From a virus, in IMG/VR virus record IMGVR_UViG_3300031367_000001, positions 1 through 44,231 of that record: DNA of 44,231 bases. One strand, written 5' to 3'. A program made the position numbers and the translations under genes. Below, piece by piece: positions 23,009-29,633 of the stretch. Positions within the stretch are counted from its first letter, which is position 1, and every line of letters starts with the position of its first letter. The notes beneath the pieces were generated by a model. The model was not told the DNA's origin. It was given only the letters and a program-made list of their open reading frames with translations, and did not search any database.

Positions 23009-23265
23009 CCATCATCATCGCAACGTTCGTTGCCGTTTTCGGCCGCGCTATCCAGCAGCTAAACGTGGTCGGCGGCCATTACCTGGCAGCCGCCCTGACG
23101 CCGTTTCTGATCGCGGCCGGTGACGTGTCGCTCGTTCTGCTGGTGGTAGACCGCGGCTGGTCTTCAATCCCGTTCTCCGGGCTCGGTGGGGCAATCGGTG
23201 CGGTCTCTGCGATGTGGCTTCACGGTCGGGTACGAGCGCATCTGCGAGCGCAGGAGAAAACGTGA
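23005..23265 (+). CDS. Small membrane protein with about two to three TM segments
   Basis: An 86-residue protein from GTG 23005 (GTGA overlap). Hydrophobic segments lie at about residues 3-20 (IIIATFVAVF), 28-48 (AAALTPFLIAAGDVSLVLLVV) and 58-72 (GLGGAIGAVSAMWL), with a basic end (HGRVRAHLRAQEK). The final codons overlap the next gene start. Proteins of this kind sit beside early replication genes in several phages; no biochemical role is known to me. Confidence 0.65.
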   Translation: MTIIIATFVAVFGRAIQQLNVVGGHYLAAALTPFLIAAGDVSLVLLVVDRGWSSIPFSGLGGAIGAVSAMWLHGRVRAHLRAQEKT

Positions 23266-23909
23266 ACAACGAGACTTTTCATATTGGTCTGGTGCGTTAT
23301 GACGCGATGTGCAGAGCCATTGCCGAAGCGCACGCAGTCGATGAGGTGAAGGACATCCGTGACAAGGCAATGGCATGTGAGCGGTATGCCCAGCAAGCCA
23401 TGAACATGGAGGCAGAACGCTACGCGCGTGAGATCAGGTTACGTGCGGAGCGGCGAGCCGGTGAGTTACTACGCAACATGGAACAGACCCGGGAGCGGGC
23501 GACGAGGGGAAGCGATGCTTTCAGGGGCAATCAACACGCTAAGGTGATGTCGCGCCACGCGACATCACCAAGCCTCTCCTCTCTAGGCATCTCCCGCGAT
23601 CAATCGAGCAAGTGGCAGAAGCTCGCGGGCGTGCCAGAGGATCAGTTTGAGGACGCCTTGCGTGACCCTGAGCACAAGCCGTCAACAGCCGGGATTCTCC
23701 GCAAGTCAAACGGCAGCCAGGAGCAGATGAACCCGCATGCTCTTTGGCTTTGGGGACGTTTGCGTGATTTCGAGCGAGATCGCGTGTCAGAAACAGCAGC
23801 GCATGATTTGCTCGGAGAGATGACAGAAACCATGATCGCTGATGTAGCTCGGATTGCGCCTATTTTCGCGAGCTATCTAAATTCATTAGAGGATCATATT
23901 AATGAGTGA
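23262..23909 (+). CDS. Hypothetical phage protein of the 'AHAVDEVKDIRDKA' family
   Basis: A 215-residue protein from GTG 23262 (GTGA overlap). Residues about 18-80 (AEAHAVDEVKDIRDKAMACE, then AERYAREIRLRAERRAGELL) are a long charged helical block that recurs in many phage and prophage proteins, sometimes described as DNA-associated. Residues about 85-140 hold SSLGISRDQSSKWQKLAGVP, a possible HTH with 'QSSKWQ' recognition helix. The C-terminal part is helical. A regulatory or replication-linked role is inferred. Confidence 0.72.
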   Translation: MNNETFHIGLVRYDAMCRAIAEAHAVDEVKDIRDKAMACERYAQQAMNMEAERYAREIRLRAERRAGELLRNMEQTRERATRGSDAFRGNQHAKVMSRHATSPSLSSLGISRDQSSKWQKLAGVPEDQFEDALRDPEHKPSTAGILRKSNGSQEQMNPHALWLWGRLRDFERDRVSETAAHDLLGEMTETMIADVARIAPIFASYLNSLEDHINE

Positions 23910-24339
23910 GACAACTCAGCTTCAGGACCTGCTGCGGAAAGCGCTGTCAGAATATTCCGCAGATATGCCGGTTAGTGCGGAGACGTTAGCCGGAGTTGTA
24001 ATTGATGAAATTGATGAAAAACATTCAGCGCCGATATTGGTCAGATGGGGCTGCGTGCTTGAGCTTAGACAATTAGCGAGGCCAATGCTGCGTAGGGAAT
24101 TTGAGGAAGAAGTGGAAGATACGCAGCAAGACTTATTCGGGGGACTGCAAGACCGCTATCCGGGATATGGAGGACACAAGGGAATGTATATCCCTAGGCA
24201 GAAGATGACAGCCGAAGACTACGCGGGAAATATTGCAAGGCTTGGCCGTGAAGCCGATGCGAAACAGAAACACCGCGATGCGCTGCAAGCTGAATTCGAC
24301 GCAAAGATGGCAGCAGGATTATTCGCTGCTACGGCATGA
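23902..24339 (+). CDS. Hypothetical protein, 145 residues
   Basis: It overlaps the previous gene by 8 bp. The N-terminal part has 'LAGVVIDEIDEKHSAPILVRW' and 'LELRQLARPMLRREFEEE'; the middle 'DLFGGLQDRYPGYGGHKGMYIPRQKMT' is a pattern seen in other phage proteins that lie before replication genes. The C-terminus is a long helix. The function is unknown. Confidence 0.7.
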   Translation: MSETTQLQDLLRKALSEYSADMPVSAETLAGVVIDEIDEKHSAPILVRWGCVLELRQLARPMLRREFEEEVEDTQQDLFGGLQDRYPGYGGHKGMYIPRQKMTAEDYAGNIARLGREADAKQKHRDALQAEFDAKMAAGLFAATA

Positions 24340-24539
24340 CCGCCTGGAGACCACGCCCGCCCGTGTGCGAAATCTGCCATCAGCGGACATGGGCGAGTGG
24401 GAGAGTCCGTGAGATCAACCCGTGTCACAACTGCATGACCTGGATGTGCGTGGCTTGCTGGAGCAGGCACTACGACAACGGTAACTACCAATGCCAGTCT
24501 TCCAATACCAGCTCACCGACAAGCCAGGCGTCTGGTTGA
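24336..24539 (+). CDS. Small Cys-rich (zinc-ribbon-like) protein
   Basis: A 67-residue protein from an ATGA overlap. CEICHQ (11-16), CHNC (30-33) and CVACW (38-42) give three Cys pairs or near pairs, and the Ser/Thr-rich tail is disordered. It probably binds one or two zinc ions. It overlaps the next small gene at 24491 by 49 bp. Confidence 0.55.
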   Translation: MTAWRPRPPVCEICHQRTWASGRVREINPCHNCMTWMCVACWSRHYDNGNYQCQSSNTSSPTSQASG

Positions 24540-24661
24540 ACATGATCTCCACAAGCGACGATCTCGACGAGGCCGGCGAAGAGCTCGGGCGCATATTCGG
24601 CCCGGGGCGGGTGGTCGACGTGCGCCCCATGGCGGAGGACCGCCGAGATGACGACGACTAG
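24491..24661 (+). CDS. 56-residue acidic protein
   Basis: The ATG at 24491 lies in the end of the zinc-ribbon gene in another frame and the stop overlaps the replication gene by 14 bp. It contains 'DDLDEAGEELGRIFGPGRVVDVRPM' and an Asp-rich end (DDDD). Acidic short proteins of this size can be DNA mimics or translation-coupling leaders, but no evidence favours either. Confidence 0.5.
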   Translation: MPVFQYQLTDKPGVWLNMISTSDDLDEAGEELGRIFGPGRVVDVRPMAEDRRDDDD

Positions 24662-25658
24662 GCGACTTCACGTGGTCGATATGTCCGCTGCTCCAGAGCC
24701 GCCGTATCCATCTAACACGCAGGCCGGCGCGTTCCCGTTTGAGCTGGATGTAAACCGGCTGATGTCGAGCGATACCTGGGATCTTCTTCCGCCAGAGATT
24801 CGCCCCTGGTGGGTGCTGTTGCTCGTCGTGAGCTGGCGCCAGACGCCTTGCGGGGCCTTCCGCAACGACGTGCCACTGATCGCGGCAAAGATCGGGGCCA
24901 ACGAAAAGTTCGTGCGTGTGCACTGGGACGAACTGATGCGAGGGTGGTACTTATGCGCTGATGGCCGCCTTTATCACCGCGTAATCACGGAAAAAGTCTG
25001 CAAGTTTCTTGGCACTCGTCGTAAGTGGCGTTCTAATAAAAACAAGGATATAGGACCAGATTCCACCATAGTTCCACCGGGCTTCCACCCTAGTTCTTCG
25101 CCTTCTTCTTCTTCTTCTTCTTCTTCGGAGACTTCGTCTCCTCCCCCCACTGACCCCCCCTCACGGGCGAAGGCATCGACTGCGGCATCCGCCTCGGCGC
25201 GCTGGTGTCTTCCCGCGGGGATAGACCAAAAGCTATGGGAAGATTTCGAGCAGCATCGCCGCGAGATTCGTAAGCCACTCTCCGACCGAGCTAGAACCCT
25301 CAATGCACACGTGCTGCTGCACCTCAACCCGGAGCAGCAGCGCCAAAGCGTAGAAGACACGATCCGCAACCGGTGGACAGGTCTCTTCGTGCCGAAGCCA
25401 AGCAACAATGGGAGTAACGCCAATGGCAACGCAACAAGCACTCGACCGCTCAACAGCTCGCAACGAGCCGAGCTCGCGCGACAGGAGCTCAAGGCACGAC
25501 GAGCAGCTGAGCGAATTTCTGGAGTGGTTCCAGCGGAGGCTGGAAGCGGACTACGGCGGGATGTTCACGAGCCGGGTGGACAGCATCGAGAAACAGGCCG
25601 CATGGGAATCACTCTGGACGCAGACTTTCAGCGGGAAGACGCCGAGCCGGATTCGTAA
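24648..25658 (+). CDS. DUF1376-type replication initiator-like protein
   Basis: A 336-residue protein; GGAGG lies about 9 nt before the ATG. Residues about 28-120 (AFPFELDVNRLMSSDTWDLL, then PWWVLLLVVSWRQTPCGAF, then LMRGWYLCADGRLYHRVITE) match the DUF1376 winged-helix-type domain found in phage replication genes at the lambda O position. Residues 140-180 are a Ser/Pro tract coded by a (TTC)8 microsatellite. The middle DNA carries three 11-bp repeats (25061-25089). The C-terminal 78 codons overlap the next gene in another frame. Confidence 0.75.
   Translation: MTTTRRLHVVDMSAAPEPPYPSNTQAGAFPFELDVNRLMSSDTWDLLPPEIRPWWVLLLVVSWRQTPCGAFRNDVPLIAAKIGANEKFVRVHWDELMRGWYLCADGRLYHRVITEKVCKFLGTRRKWRSNKNKDIGPDSTIVPPGFHPSSSPSSSSSSSSETSSPPPTDPPSRAKASTAASASARWCLPAGIDQKLWEDFEQHRREIRKPLSDRARTLNAHVLLHLNPEQQRQSVEDTIRNRWTGLFVPKPSNNGSNANGNATSTRPLNSSQRAELARQELKARRAAERISGVVPAEAGSGLRRDVHEPGGQHRETGRMGITLDADFQREDAEPDS
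25030..25089. other. Candidate replication origin: AT-rich stretch plus three 11-bp iterons
   Basis: TTCCACC occurs at 25061, 25072 and 25083, an exact 11-bp period, next to an A/T-rich stretch (25031-25052). An 11-bp period is not a multiple of three, so codon repetition does not explain it. Lambda ori also lies inside its O gene as phased iterons beside an AT-rich block. Confidence 0.45.
25103..25126. repeat. (TTC)8 microsatellite
   Basis: Eight perfect TTC repeats within a longer pyrimidine tract (25094-25126), read as a run of Ser codons. Such tracts can vary in length by slippage and can form triplex DNA. It lies directly beside the candidate origin iterons. Confidence 0.85.
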
Positions 25659-26070
25659 AGCGCTGGACGCGTGCTTCGCGAGCTACAAGGAGGCGCCGTT
25701 TACGACCGCACACTTCGAGGAGCAGTACCGGGCACTTCCGGCCGATGAGCCTCCGCAGCTGCAGCTCGCCAGGCCAGAGCCAAGTGATCGTGAGGTCGCG
25801 CAGGAATACCTGGAATCACTGCGTGGAATCTTGCGCAAACGAGGCACCGTCCGCACTGAGCGCAACATCGCGAGCGGCGAATGGACGAACGAGATGGAGC
25901 GCAGATTCCAGCGAGATCTGGCCATCACCGGCTTCGGGAAGCCGAGGATTTCGGCCGTCCCGTTCGCCGGCCACGTCTGTGCTTATCCTGACTGTGATAA
26001 CACCGGAATTTTCTCGGCGAGCGTGACGGGATCGTCTACCTGGTACTGTACGAGGCATTCGAGGAGATGA
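25423..26070 (+). CDS. Lambda P-like replication partner (helicase-loader position)
   Basis: A 215-residue protein; GGGAG (25410-25414) is 8 nt before ATG 25423, favoured over 25408. The core 'EFLEWFQRRLEADYGGMFTS' and 'KTPSRIRKALDACFASYKEA' with 'PFTTAHFEEQYRAL' has the helical repeat of P-type replication proteins that deliver DnaB helicase. The C-terminus has HVCAYPDCD and WYCTRH, a likely C2CH zinc site. It overlaps the upstream gene by 236 bp in another frame. The P-like call is by position and pattern. Confidence 0.62.
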   Translation: MATQQALDRSTARNEPSSRDRSSRHDEQLSEFLEWFQRRLEADYGGMFTSRVDSIEKQAAWESLWTQTFSGKTPSRIRKALDACFASYKEAPFTTAHFEEQYRALPADEPPQLQLARPEPSDREVAQEYLESLRGILRKRGTVRTERNIASGEWTNEMERRFQRDLAITGFGKPRISAVPFAGHVCAYPDCDNTGIFSASVTGSSTWYCTRHSRR

Positions 26071-26288
26071 GGGATTGGAGCCCGAGCGCTAAGGTCAAGC
26101 AGATCATCAATGACTGGTGGCCGAACGGAATGCAGCGTATCAGTGATCCGCATGCATTCATGCGCAACATGGCGGCATTGCAGGCAGATTTGATAAGGCA
26201 CAAGTTACCGTCGATGGATAACAAAACGGGAATGCGAGCCATCAACACGCTGCAATCGCTTGATCGCCGAGCAAATGGGCTTGAGTAA
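26067..26288 (+). CDS. Hypothetical protein, 73 residues
   Basis: The ATG overlaps the stop of the P-like gene (ATGA). Helical and amphipathic (SAKVKQIINDWWPNG, then FMRNMAALQADLIRHKLP, then AINTLQSLDRRANG). It could be a small partner of the replication proteins. No family is recognised. Confidence 0.6.
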   Translation: MRDWSPSAKVKQIINDWWPNGMQRISDPHAFMRNMAALQADLIRHKLPSMDNKTGMRAINTLQSLDRRANGLE

Positions 26289-26290
26289 CT

Positions 26291-26503
26291 ATGCCAATAT
26301 TCAAATGCGAGAAATGCGAAGCGGTAGAAAATACCGCGTGTTGTAATTTCTGGACGCGCAGGTCAAATGGGCAGCCTCTGCTATGCTCAGAATGCGATCC
26401 GGATATAGGCGAATGGCATAACCTCTTCGAGAAGCGAAATTATCGTGAAGCGCTGTACGTTGAAACGCCAAGCGGTTTTCTTGAGCCAGCAGCGGAGGAA
26501 TAA
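26291..26503 (+). CDS. Small Cys-rich protein (FKCEKCEAVENTACCNFW type)
   Basis: A 70-residue protein. The N-terminal FKCEKCEAVENTACCNFW and LLCSECDPDIGEWHNLF segments place six Cys in CxxC, CC and CxxC arrangement; this form is widespread in phages as a short zinc-ribbon protein. The C-terminus is acidic. Two nucleotides separate it from the previous gene. Confidence 0.72.
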   Translation: MPIFKCEKCEAVENTACCNFWTRRSNGQPLLCSECDPDIGEWHNLFEKRNYREALYVETPSGFLEPAAEE

Positions 26504-26605
26504 ATGGACCCTTTATTTTCGGATGACGATGCGAAGGCGCTAATGAAGGCCGTGGCCGTAGTCGCGGTATTCGCGGTTGTGCTTGGCATTGTTTTGCACT
26601 TTTGA
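26504..26605 (+). CDS. 33-residue single-TM peptide
   Basis: Directly after the stop of the Cys protein, with a strong GGAGGA site before ATG 26504. The peptide has an acidic start (DPLFSDDDAKALMK) and a TM helix ending in VVLGIVLHF. The last seven residues are identical to the end of the DUF433-TM protein at 26888 and the DNA is also similar, so the two share a duplicated membrane segment. Confidence 0.55.
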   Translation: MDPLFSDDDAKALMKAVAVVAVFAVVLGIVLHF

Positions 26606-26624
26606 AAATGGAGAGCGTAAAACG

Positions 26625-26888
26625 ATGAAGACAAGCCAATACATCTCATCCAATCCTAGAATAAATAGAGGCAGATCAATGCTAAAGGGGACCAGCGTCG
26701 CGACAGGTGAGATTGCTGCCAGCTTTGCGTCCGGTAAATCTATCGATGAAGTGATGGCGGACTACGAGTTATCGTGTCAGCAGGTCGAAGCGGCATTACG
26801 GTGGGAGCTATTGGATCGCATATGGATAAAGGCCGTCGTTATCGTTGTGATATGTGCGGCTATGCTTGGCATTGTTCTGCACTTCTGA
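26625..26888 (+). CDS. DUF433-domain protein with C-terminal membrane anchor
   Basis: An 87-residue protein from ATG 26625 (GGAGAG upstream). Residues 6-60 (YISSNPRINRGRSMLKGTSV, then ATGEIAASFASGKSIDEVMA, then DYELSCQQVEAALRW) match the DUF433 antitoxin-like HTH pattern. Residues about 68-86 (WIKAVVIVVICAAMLGIVL) form a TM helix. DUF433 proteins are usually soluble antitoxin-like regulators, so a membrane anchor is unusual. No toxin gene is next to it. Confidence 0.72.
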   Translation: MKTSQYISSNPRINRGRSMLKGTSVATGEIAASFASGKSIDEVMADYELSCQQVEAALRWELLDRIWIKAVVIVVICAAMLGIVLHF

Positions 26889-26898
26889 GAGATGAGCA

Positions 26899-27105
26899 AT
26901 GAAATGCACTTGCATATCCTGCCCTGAGTGCAATGGAGCCGGAACCGTATGGTTTGCCTTTCATGGCGAATATCTTGGTAGCTATCGATGCGATGATATG
27001 GATGATTTGCAGATCTGCCAGGAGTGCGAAGGATCGGGCATCACGGAGGTGTGCGCGTACTGCGAGGACCGTCTGGAACAAGAAGCAGACGAGATGTATG
27101 GCTAA
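26899..27105 (+). CDS. DnaJ-type zinc-finger mini-protein
   Basis: A 68-residue protein with CPECNGAGTV (8-17), CQECEGSGITEVCAYC (about 40-55), i.e. CxxCxGxG repeats of the DnaJ central zinc domain without a J-domain. Phages often have such stand-alone zinc modules. It overlaps the next gene's start by 8 bp. Confidence 0.75.
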   Translation: MKCTCISCPECNGAGTVWFAFHGEYLGSYRCDDMDDLQICQECEGSGITEVCAYCEDRLEQEADEMYG

Positions 27106-27712
27106 CGACGGACGGCTTGTCAGCGCGCTATTTGTGCAGCGCGGAGGGGTATATTGGGACCTTGATGGGGTCGACCCATGGGACGAAGCGCGAGACGCAC
27201 GACGCTATCCAGGACGGAACCCGGTTGTGGCCCATCCGCCATGTGAGCGCTGGTGTCGGCTTGCCGGTCTGGTGGAAGCGAGATGGGGACACAAGCGAGG
27301 CGACGACGGTGGAACCTTTGCCGCGGCGCTGGCACATGTACGGAAATGGGGTGGCGTGCTTGAGCATCCCGCATATTCCGACGCATGGCGCGTGCATGGG
27401 CTGAATATGCCGCCAACCGGAGGTGGTTGGGTTAATGCTGACTTTGACGGAGGCTGGACGTGCTATGTGGAGCAGGGACGATACGGGCACCAGGCGAAAA
27501 AAGCGACTTGGTTGTATGCCTATGGCGTGGATTTGCCGTCGCTGCGATGGGGATGCATACCTGATGCCGAAAGCAAAGCGCTGGTGTCATGGTGCGGGAA
27601 TCGGTTGCGCAATGGAGAGATACGTCCGAGAGTCGGTAAGGATGCGGCCTCGAGAACACCCGTGGCGTTTCGCGACGCGTTGATTGACATGGCGCGGTCC
27701 ATGGCGCGCTAA
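27098..27712 (+). CDS. Cytosine-methylase-like fold protein (HPPC...EHP)
   Basis: A 204-residue protein; ATG 27098 lies at the end of the zinc-module gene. HPPC (46-49) and LEHP (88-91) resemble the PPC (catalytic Cys) and ENV motifs IV and VI of C5-cytosine methyltransferases, followed by RYGHQAKKATWLYAYGVD. But the protein is shorter than any full methylase and the SAM motif (FxGxG) is not obvious. Homologous phage proteins are widespread. It could modify phage DNA or be a related non-catalytic protein. Confidence 0.6.
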   Translation: MANDGRLVSALFVQRGGVYWDLDGVDPWDEARDARRYPGRNPVVAHPPCERWCRLAGLVEARWGHKRGDDGGTFAAALAHVRKWGGVLEHPAYSDAWRVHGLNMPPTGGGWVNADFDGGWTCYVEQGRYGHQAKKATWLYAYGVDLPSLRWGCIPDAESKALVSWCGNRLRNGEIRPRVGKDAASRTPVAFRDALIDMARSMAR

Positions 27713-27733
27713 CATTAAGCTTAGGAGGTTCTT

Positions 27734-28006
27734 ATGTGCAATTGTAGAGATTGGTGCCGCGTATTTGGTGCGGAAGGCTATGACCCGAGCTTACCATTCA
27801 GTGATCATCACCCAAATTGCGAAGATTACGAGCTGGAGCGGTTCGCTCGAATCACCTATTCGACAGGCTCTTCGTGCATCGTCGAAGCGAGCGACGGCGA
27901 CCTTTATGATTTTGAGGTAGATGAAGAAGACGATCCGCCGAAAGTCGAGCCATGCTGGATGACGAGAGATCAATACGATAGGCTCGAAGAGTTCGACGGT
28001 CCGTAA
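27734..28006 (+). CDS. Hypothetical protein, 90 residues
   Basis: TAGGAGG lies 7-8 nt before ATG 27734. The start CNCRDWCRVFG and PFSDHHPNC show Cys/His residues that could bind a metal. The middle 'CIVEASDGDLYDFEVDEED' is acidic and the end 'WMTRDQYDRLEEFDG' is a common phage-protein motif. The function is unknown. Confidence 0.68.
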   Translation: MCNCRDWCRVFGAEGYDPSLPFSDHHPNCEDYELERFARITYSTGSSCIVEASDGDLYDFEVDEEDDPPKVEPCWMTRDQYDRLEEFDGP

Positions 28007-28040
28007 CGATTAAAATATTAAGACGAAGATCTTATGACTC

Positions 28041-28223
28041 ATGGATAATGTGAAACGCTGTGATATCTGTCGCTTTCACAAGTACTGGCCGAAAAGCCCA
28101 GTAGGCGACGAAACTACCGGGCACAAATGCCAATTGAATAGACCGGCGTGGCCAGATGGTACCGATTGCTCCCGGTATGAGCGTGAGCCGGGCAGCGATG
28201 ATGATCTTGGTGAGGAGGAGTAA
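28041..28223 (+). CDS. Small Cys-rich (zinc-ribbon-like) protein, CxxCRFH type
   Basis: A 60-residue protein with RCDICRFH near the N-terminus, then HKCQLN and TDCSRYE, giving four Cys in the usual zinc-ribbon spacing. It shares the CxxCRxx start with the proteins at 14703 and 16757, which lie in the opposite operon. The C-terminus is acidic. Confidence 0.68.
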   Translation: MDNVKRCDICRFHKYWPKSPVGDETTGHKCQLNRPAWPDGTDCSRYEREPGSDDDLGEEE

Positions 28224-28226
28224 GCC

Positions 28227-28670
28227 ATGAGTCGCGCAGTAGCCGAACGCCTAAGCCAGGCCAATGCCAGGGCAAACAAGGACAAGCACGAGGTGCCGAT
28301 GGCCATCCAGGTGCGTGCCGCCGGATTGCCTGAGCCTGAGCGGGACTACCGCTTTGGGGCGATTGCCGCTGGGGGCGTGGGCAAGGGCATGCGTGCGCGC
28401 CTGGCCAAGGCCAAGCTCCGGGACTGGCGTTTCGATTTCGCCTGGCCGGAGCATCACGTAGCGCTAGAGATCGAAGGCGCAGCAGGCCGCGGGCGCCACA
28501 CGACAGCGAAGGGCTACAAGGAAGATTGCCGCAAGTACAACGAGGGCACGCGGCTCGGCTGGGCTGTCTATCGCGTCACCGGTGATATGGTTCACAGCGG
28601 CGAGGCTCTTAATCTGCTGATCCATGTCTTCCCGCCTAACATCTCAATTCAGGAGGCCACTCACGAATGA
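28227..28670 (+). CDS. PD-(D/E)XK / Vsr-like nuclease
   Basis: A 147-residue protein with GAGGAG before the ATG. The core WRFDFAWPEHHVALEIEG (67-84) provides Asp70 and Glu81/Glu83, followed by GRHTTAKGYKEDCRKYNEGT (88-107, quoted in part) with His91 and Lys103, and 'GWAVYRVTGDMV'. This is the phage family of small restriction-like or Holliday-junction-type nucleases found near packaging genes. It may resolve recombination branches before packaging. Confidence 0.75.
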   Translation: MSRAVAERLSQANARANKDKHEVPMAIQVRAAGLPEPERDYRFGAIAAGGVGKGMRARLAKAKLRDWRFDFAWPEHHVALEIEGAAGRGRHTTAKGYKEDCRKYNEGTRLGWAVYRVTGDMVHSGEALNLLIHVFPPNISIQEATHE

Positions 28671-29002
28671 AATATACGCGCGGTAGCGTATCCGAGTCGA
28701 TGCTGTCGTTAGAGCGCTTAGGCATATACAGTCAGTGGGATTTGCTTGCGCTGGCTGAAAAAGCCATGCCCCCGGATGAGCAACCGCCGGAATCAGAAGA
28801 ATGGTGCGCGGATATCGACTTTGTTGTCGATGGCTGGATTGTGCGCATCTTCTACGACGCTGGTGAGCTTGACTACATCGCAGAGTTCATCGGACCAGAC
28901 GGAACAATCTTTGACTTTTGGGAGTGGCCGGATGGGCATCCATGGAAGCGTGACTTGATAAATTGGAGTGGTGTTGGAGACGTGGAGCGCTGGCGAGCAT
29001 GA
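28667..29002 (+). CDS. Hypothetical protein, 111 residues
   Basis: An acidic protein (PPDEQPPESEEWCADIDFVV, then VRIFYDAGELDYIAEFIGPDG, then FDFWEWPDGHPWKRDLINWSG). ATGA overlaps join it to both neighbours. The fold looks beta-rich with Trp-rich loops. No family is recognised, but similar proteins occur with nucleases near late genes. Confidence 0.65.
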   Translation: MKYTRGSVSESMLSLERLGIYSQWDLLALAEKAMPPDEQPPESEEWCADIDFVVDGWIVRIFYDAGELDYIAEFIGPDGTIFDFWEWPDGHPWKRDLINWSGVGDVERWRA

Positions 29003-29535
29003 GCGCTACCATTGAGATTCAAGGGATGAGGGAAGTTCAGGATTTATTTCATTCCTTTCCGCAGCGGGCCAAAACGATAATTAGCCGATCGCTTAACGAC
29101 GCGGCAAAACACACCGTAACTGACGCAAGCCGGCGAGTGCGTCAGACATGGAACCTCAGCGTCAAAGAAGCAAAAGCGGGTTACATCGTTGTCAAGTCGA
29201 GTCCACAGACTCTCGAGTCGCGCGTGATCGTAAAGGGTAATCCAGTCCCGTTGATGGCATTCAAGCCTCGTCAAACGAAGAAAGGAATCAGCGTAACGAT
29301 AAAGAAAGGCCATCGTACAATGCTGAAATCGGCGTTTATCGCGCAGATGCCGTCATGGCATATAGGGGTATTTAAGCGCGTTGGCCGCAGAAGGTTGCCG
29401 ATTCGTGAGTACAACGTGGTCAGCTATCCAGTGATGGTGCGTGGACAGTGGGAAGAGATAAAGATCGAAGCGCGGCGCTATCTTTTGACTAGATTACAGC
29501 AGCAGATTGCGAGAGCGTTGGAGCGGAGACGATGA
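28999..29535 (+). CDS. gpZ-like minor tail protein
   Basis: A 178-residue protein from ATG 28999 (ATGA overlap). The sequence SLNDAAKHTVTDASRRVRQTWNLSVKEAKAGYIV (helix then basic) and 'VKGNPVPLMAFKPRQTKKGISVTIKKGHR' matches the lambda Z / prophage minor tail protein Z family that completes the tail before joining to the head. In lambda it lies between head and tail genes; here it is upstream of the terminase genes. Confidence 0.75.
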   Translation: MSATIEIQGMREVQDLFHSFPQRAKTIISRSLNDAAKHTVTDASRRVRQTWNLSVKEAKAGYIVVKSSPQTLESRVIVKGNPVPLMAFKPRQTKKGISVTIKKGHRTMLKSAFIAQMPSWHIGVFKRVGRRRLPIREYNVVSYPVMVRGQWEEIKIEARRYLLTRLQQQIARALERRR

Positions 29536-29633
29536 GGATACCTGTCGGGTCCTTCTGCCGCCAGAACCACGGGCCCCAAGCTGAGGCAAGGTTCTCCGTT
29601 GTTTTTCTACCACACATAGGCGTTTGCTAGTCC
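29532..29633 (+). other. Gap before small terminase; candidate cos/pac region
   Basis: About 100 nt between gpZ-like and terminase genes. A 32-codon frame (29532-29630) overlaps the gpZ stop (ATGA), but its composition is not convincing and it has no ribosome site. A GC-rich stretch with CGGGTCC...GGGCCCC lies near 29553-29577. In phages with Nu1/GpA terminases the packaging site is usually immediately upstream of the small subunit, so I mark this as a candidate only. Confidence 0.35.

Noticed and set aside
29532-29630. 32-residue frame before small terminase as a gene
   Set aside because: The ATGA overlap is the only support; no ribosome site and no protein-like pattern. Kept only as part of the candidate cos region.
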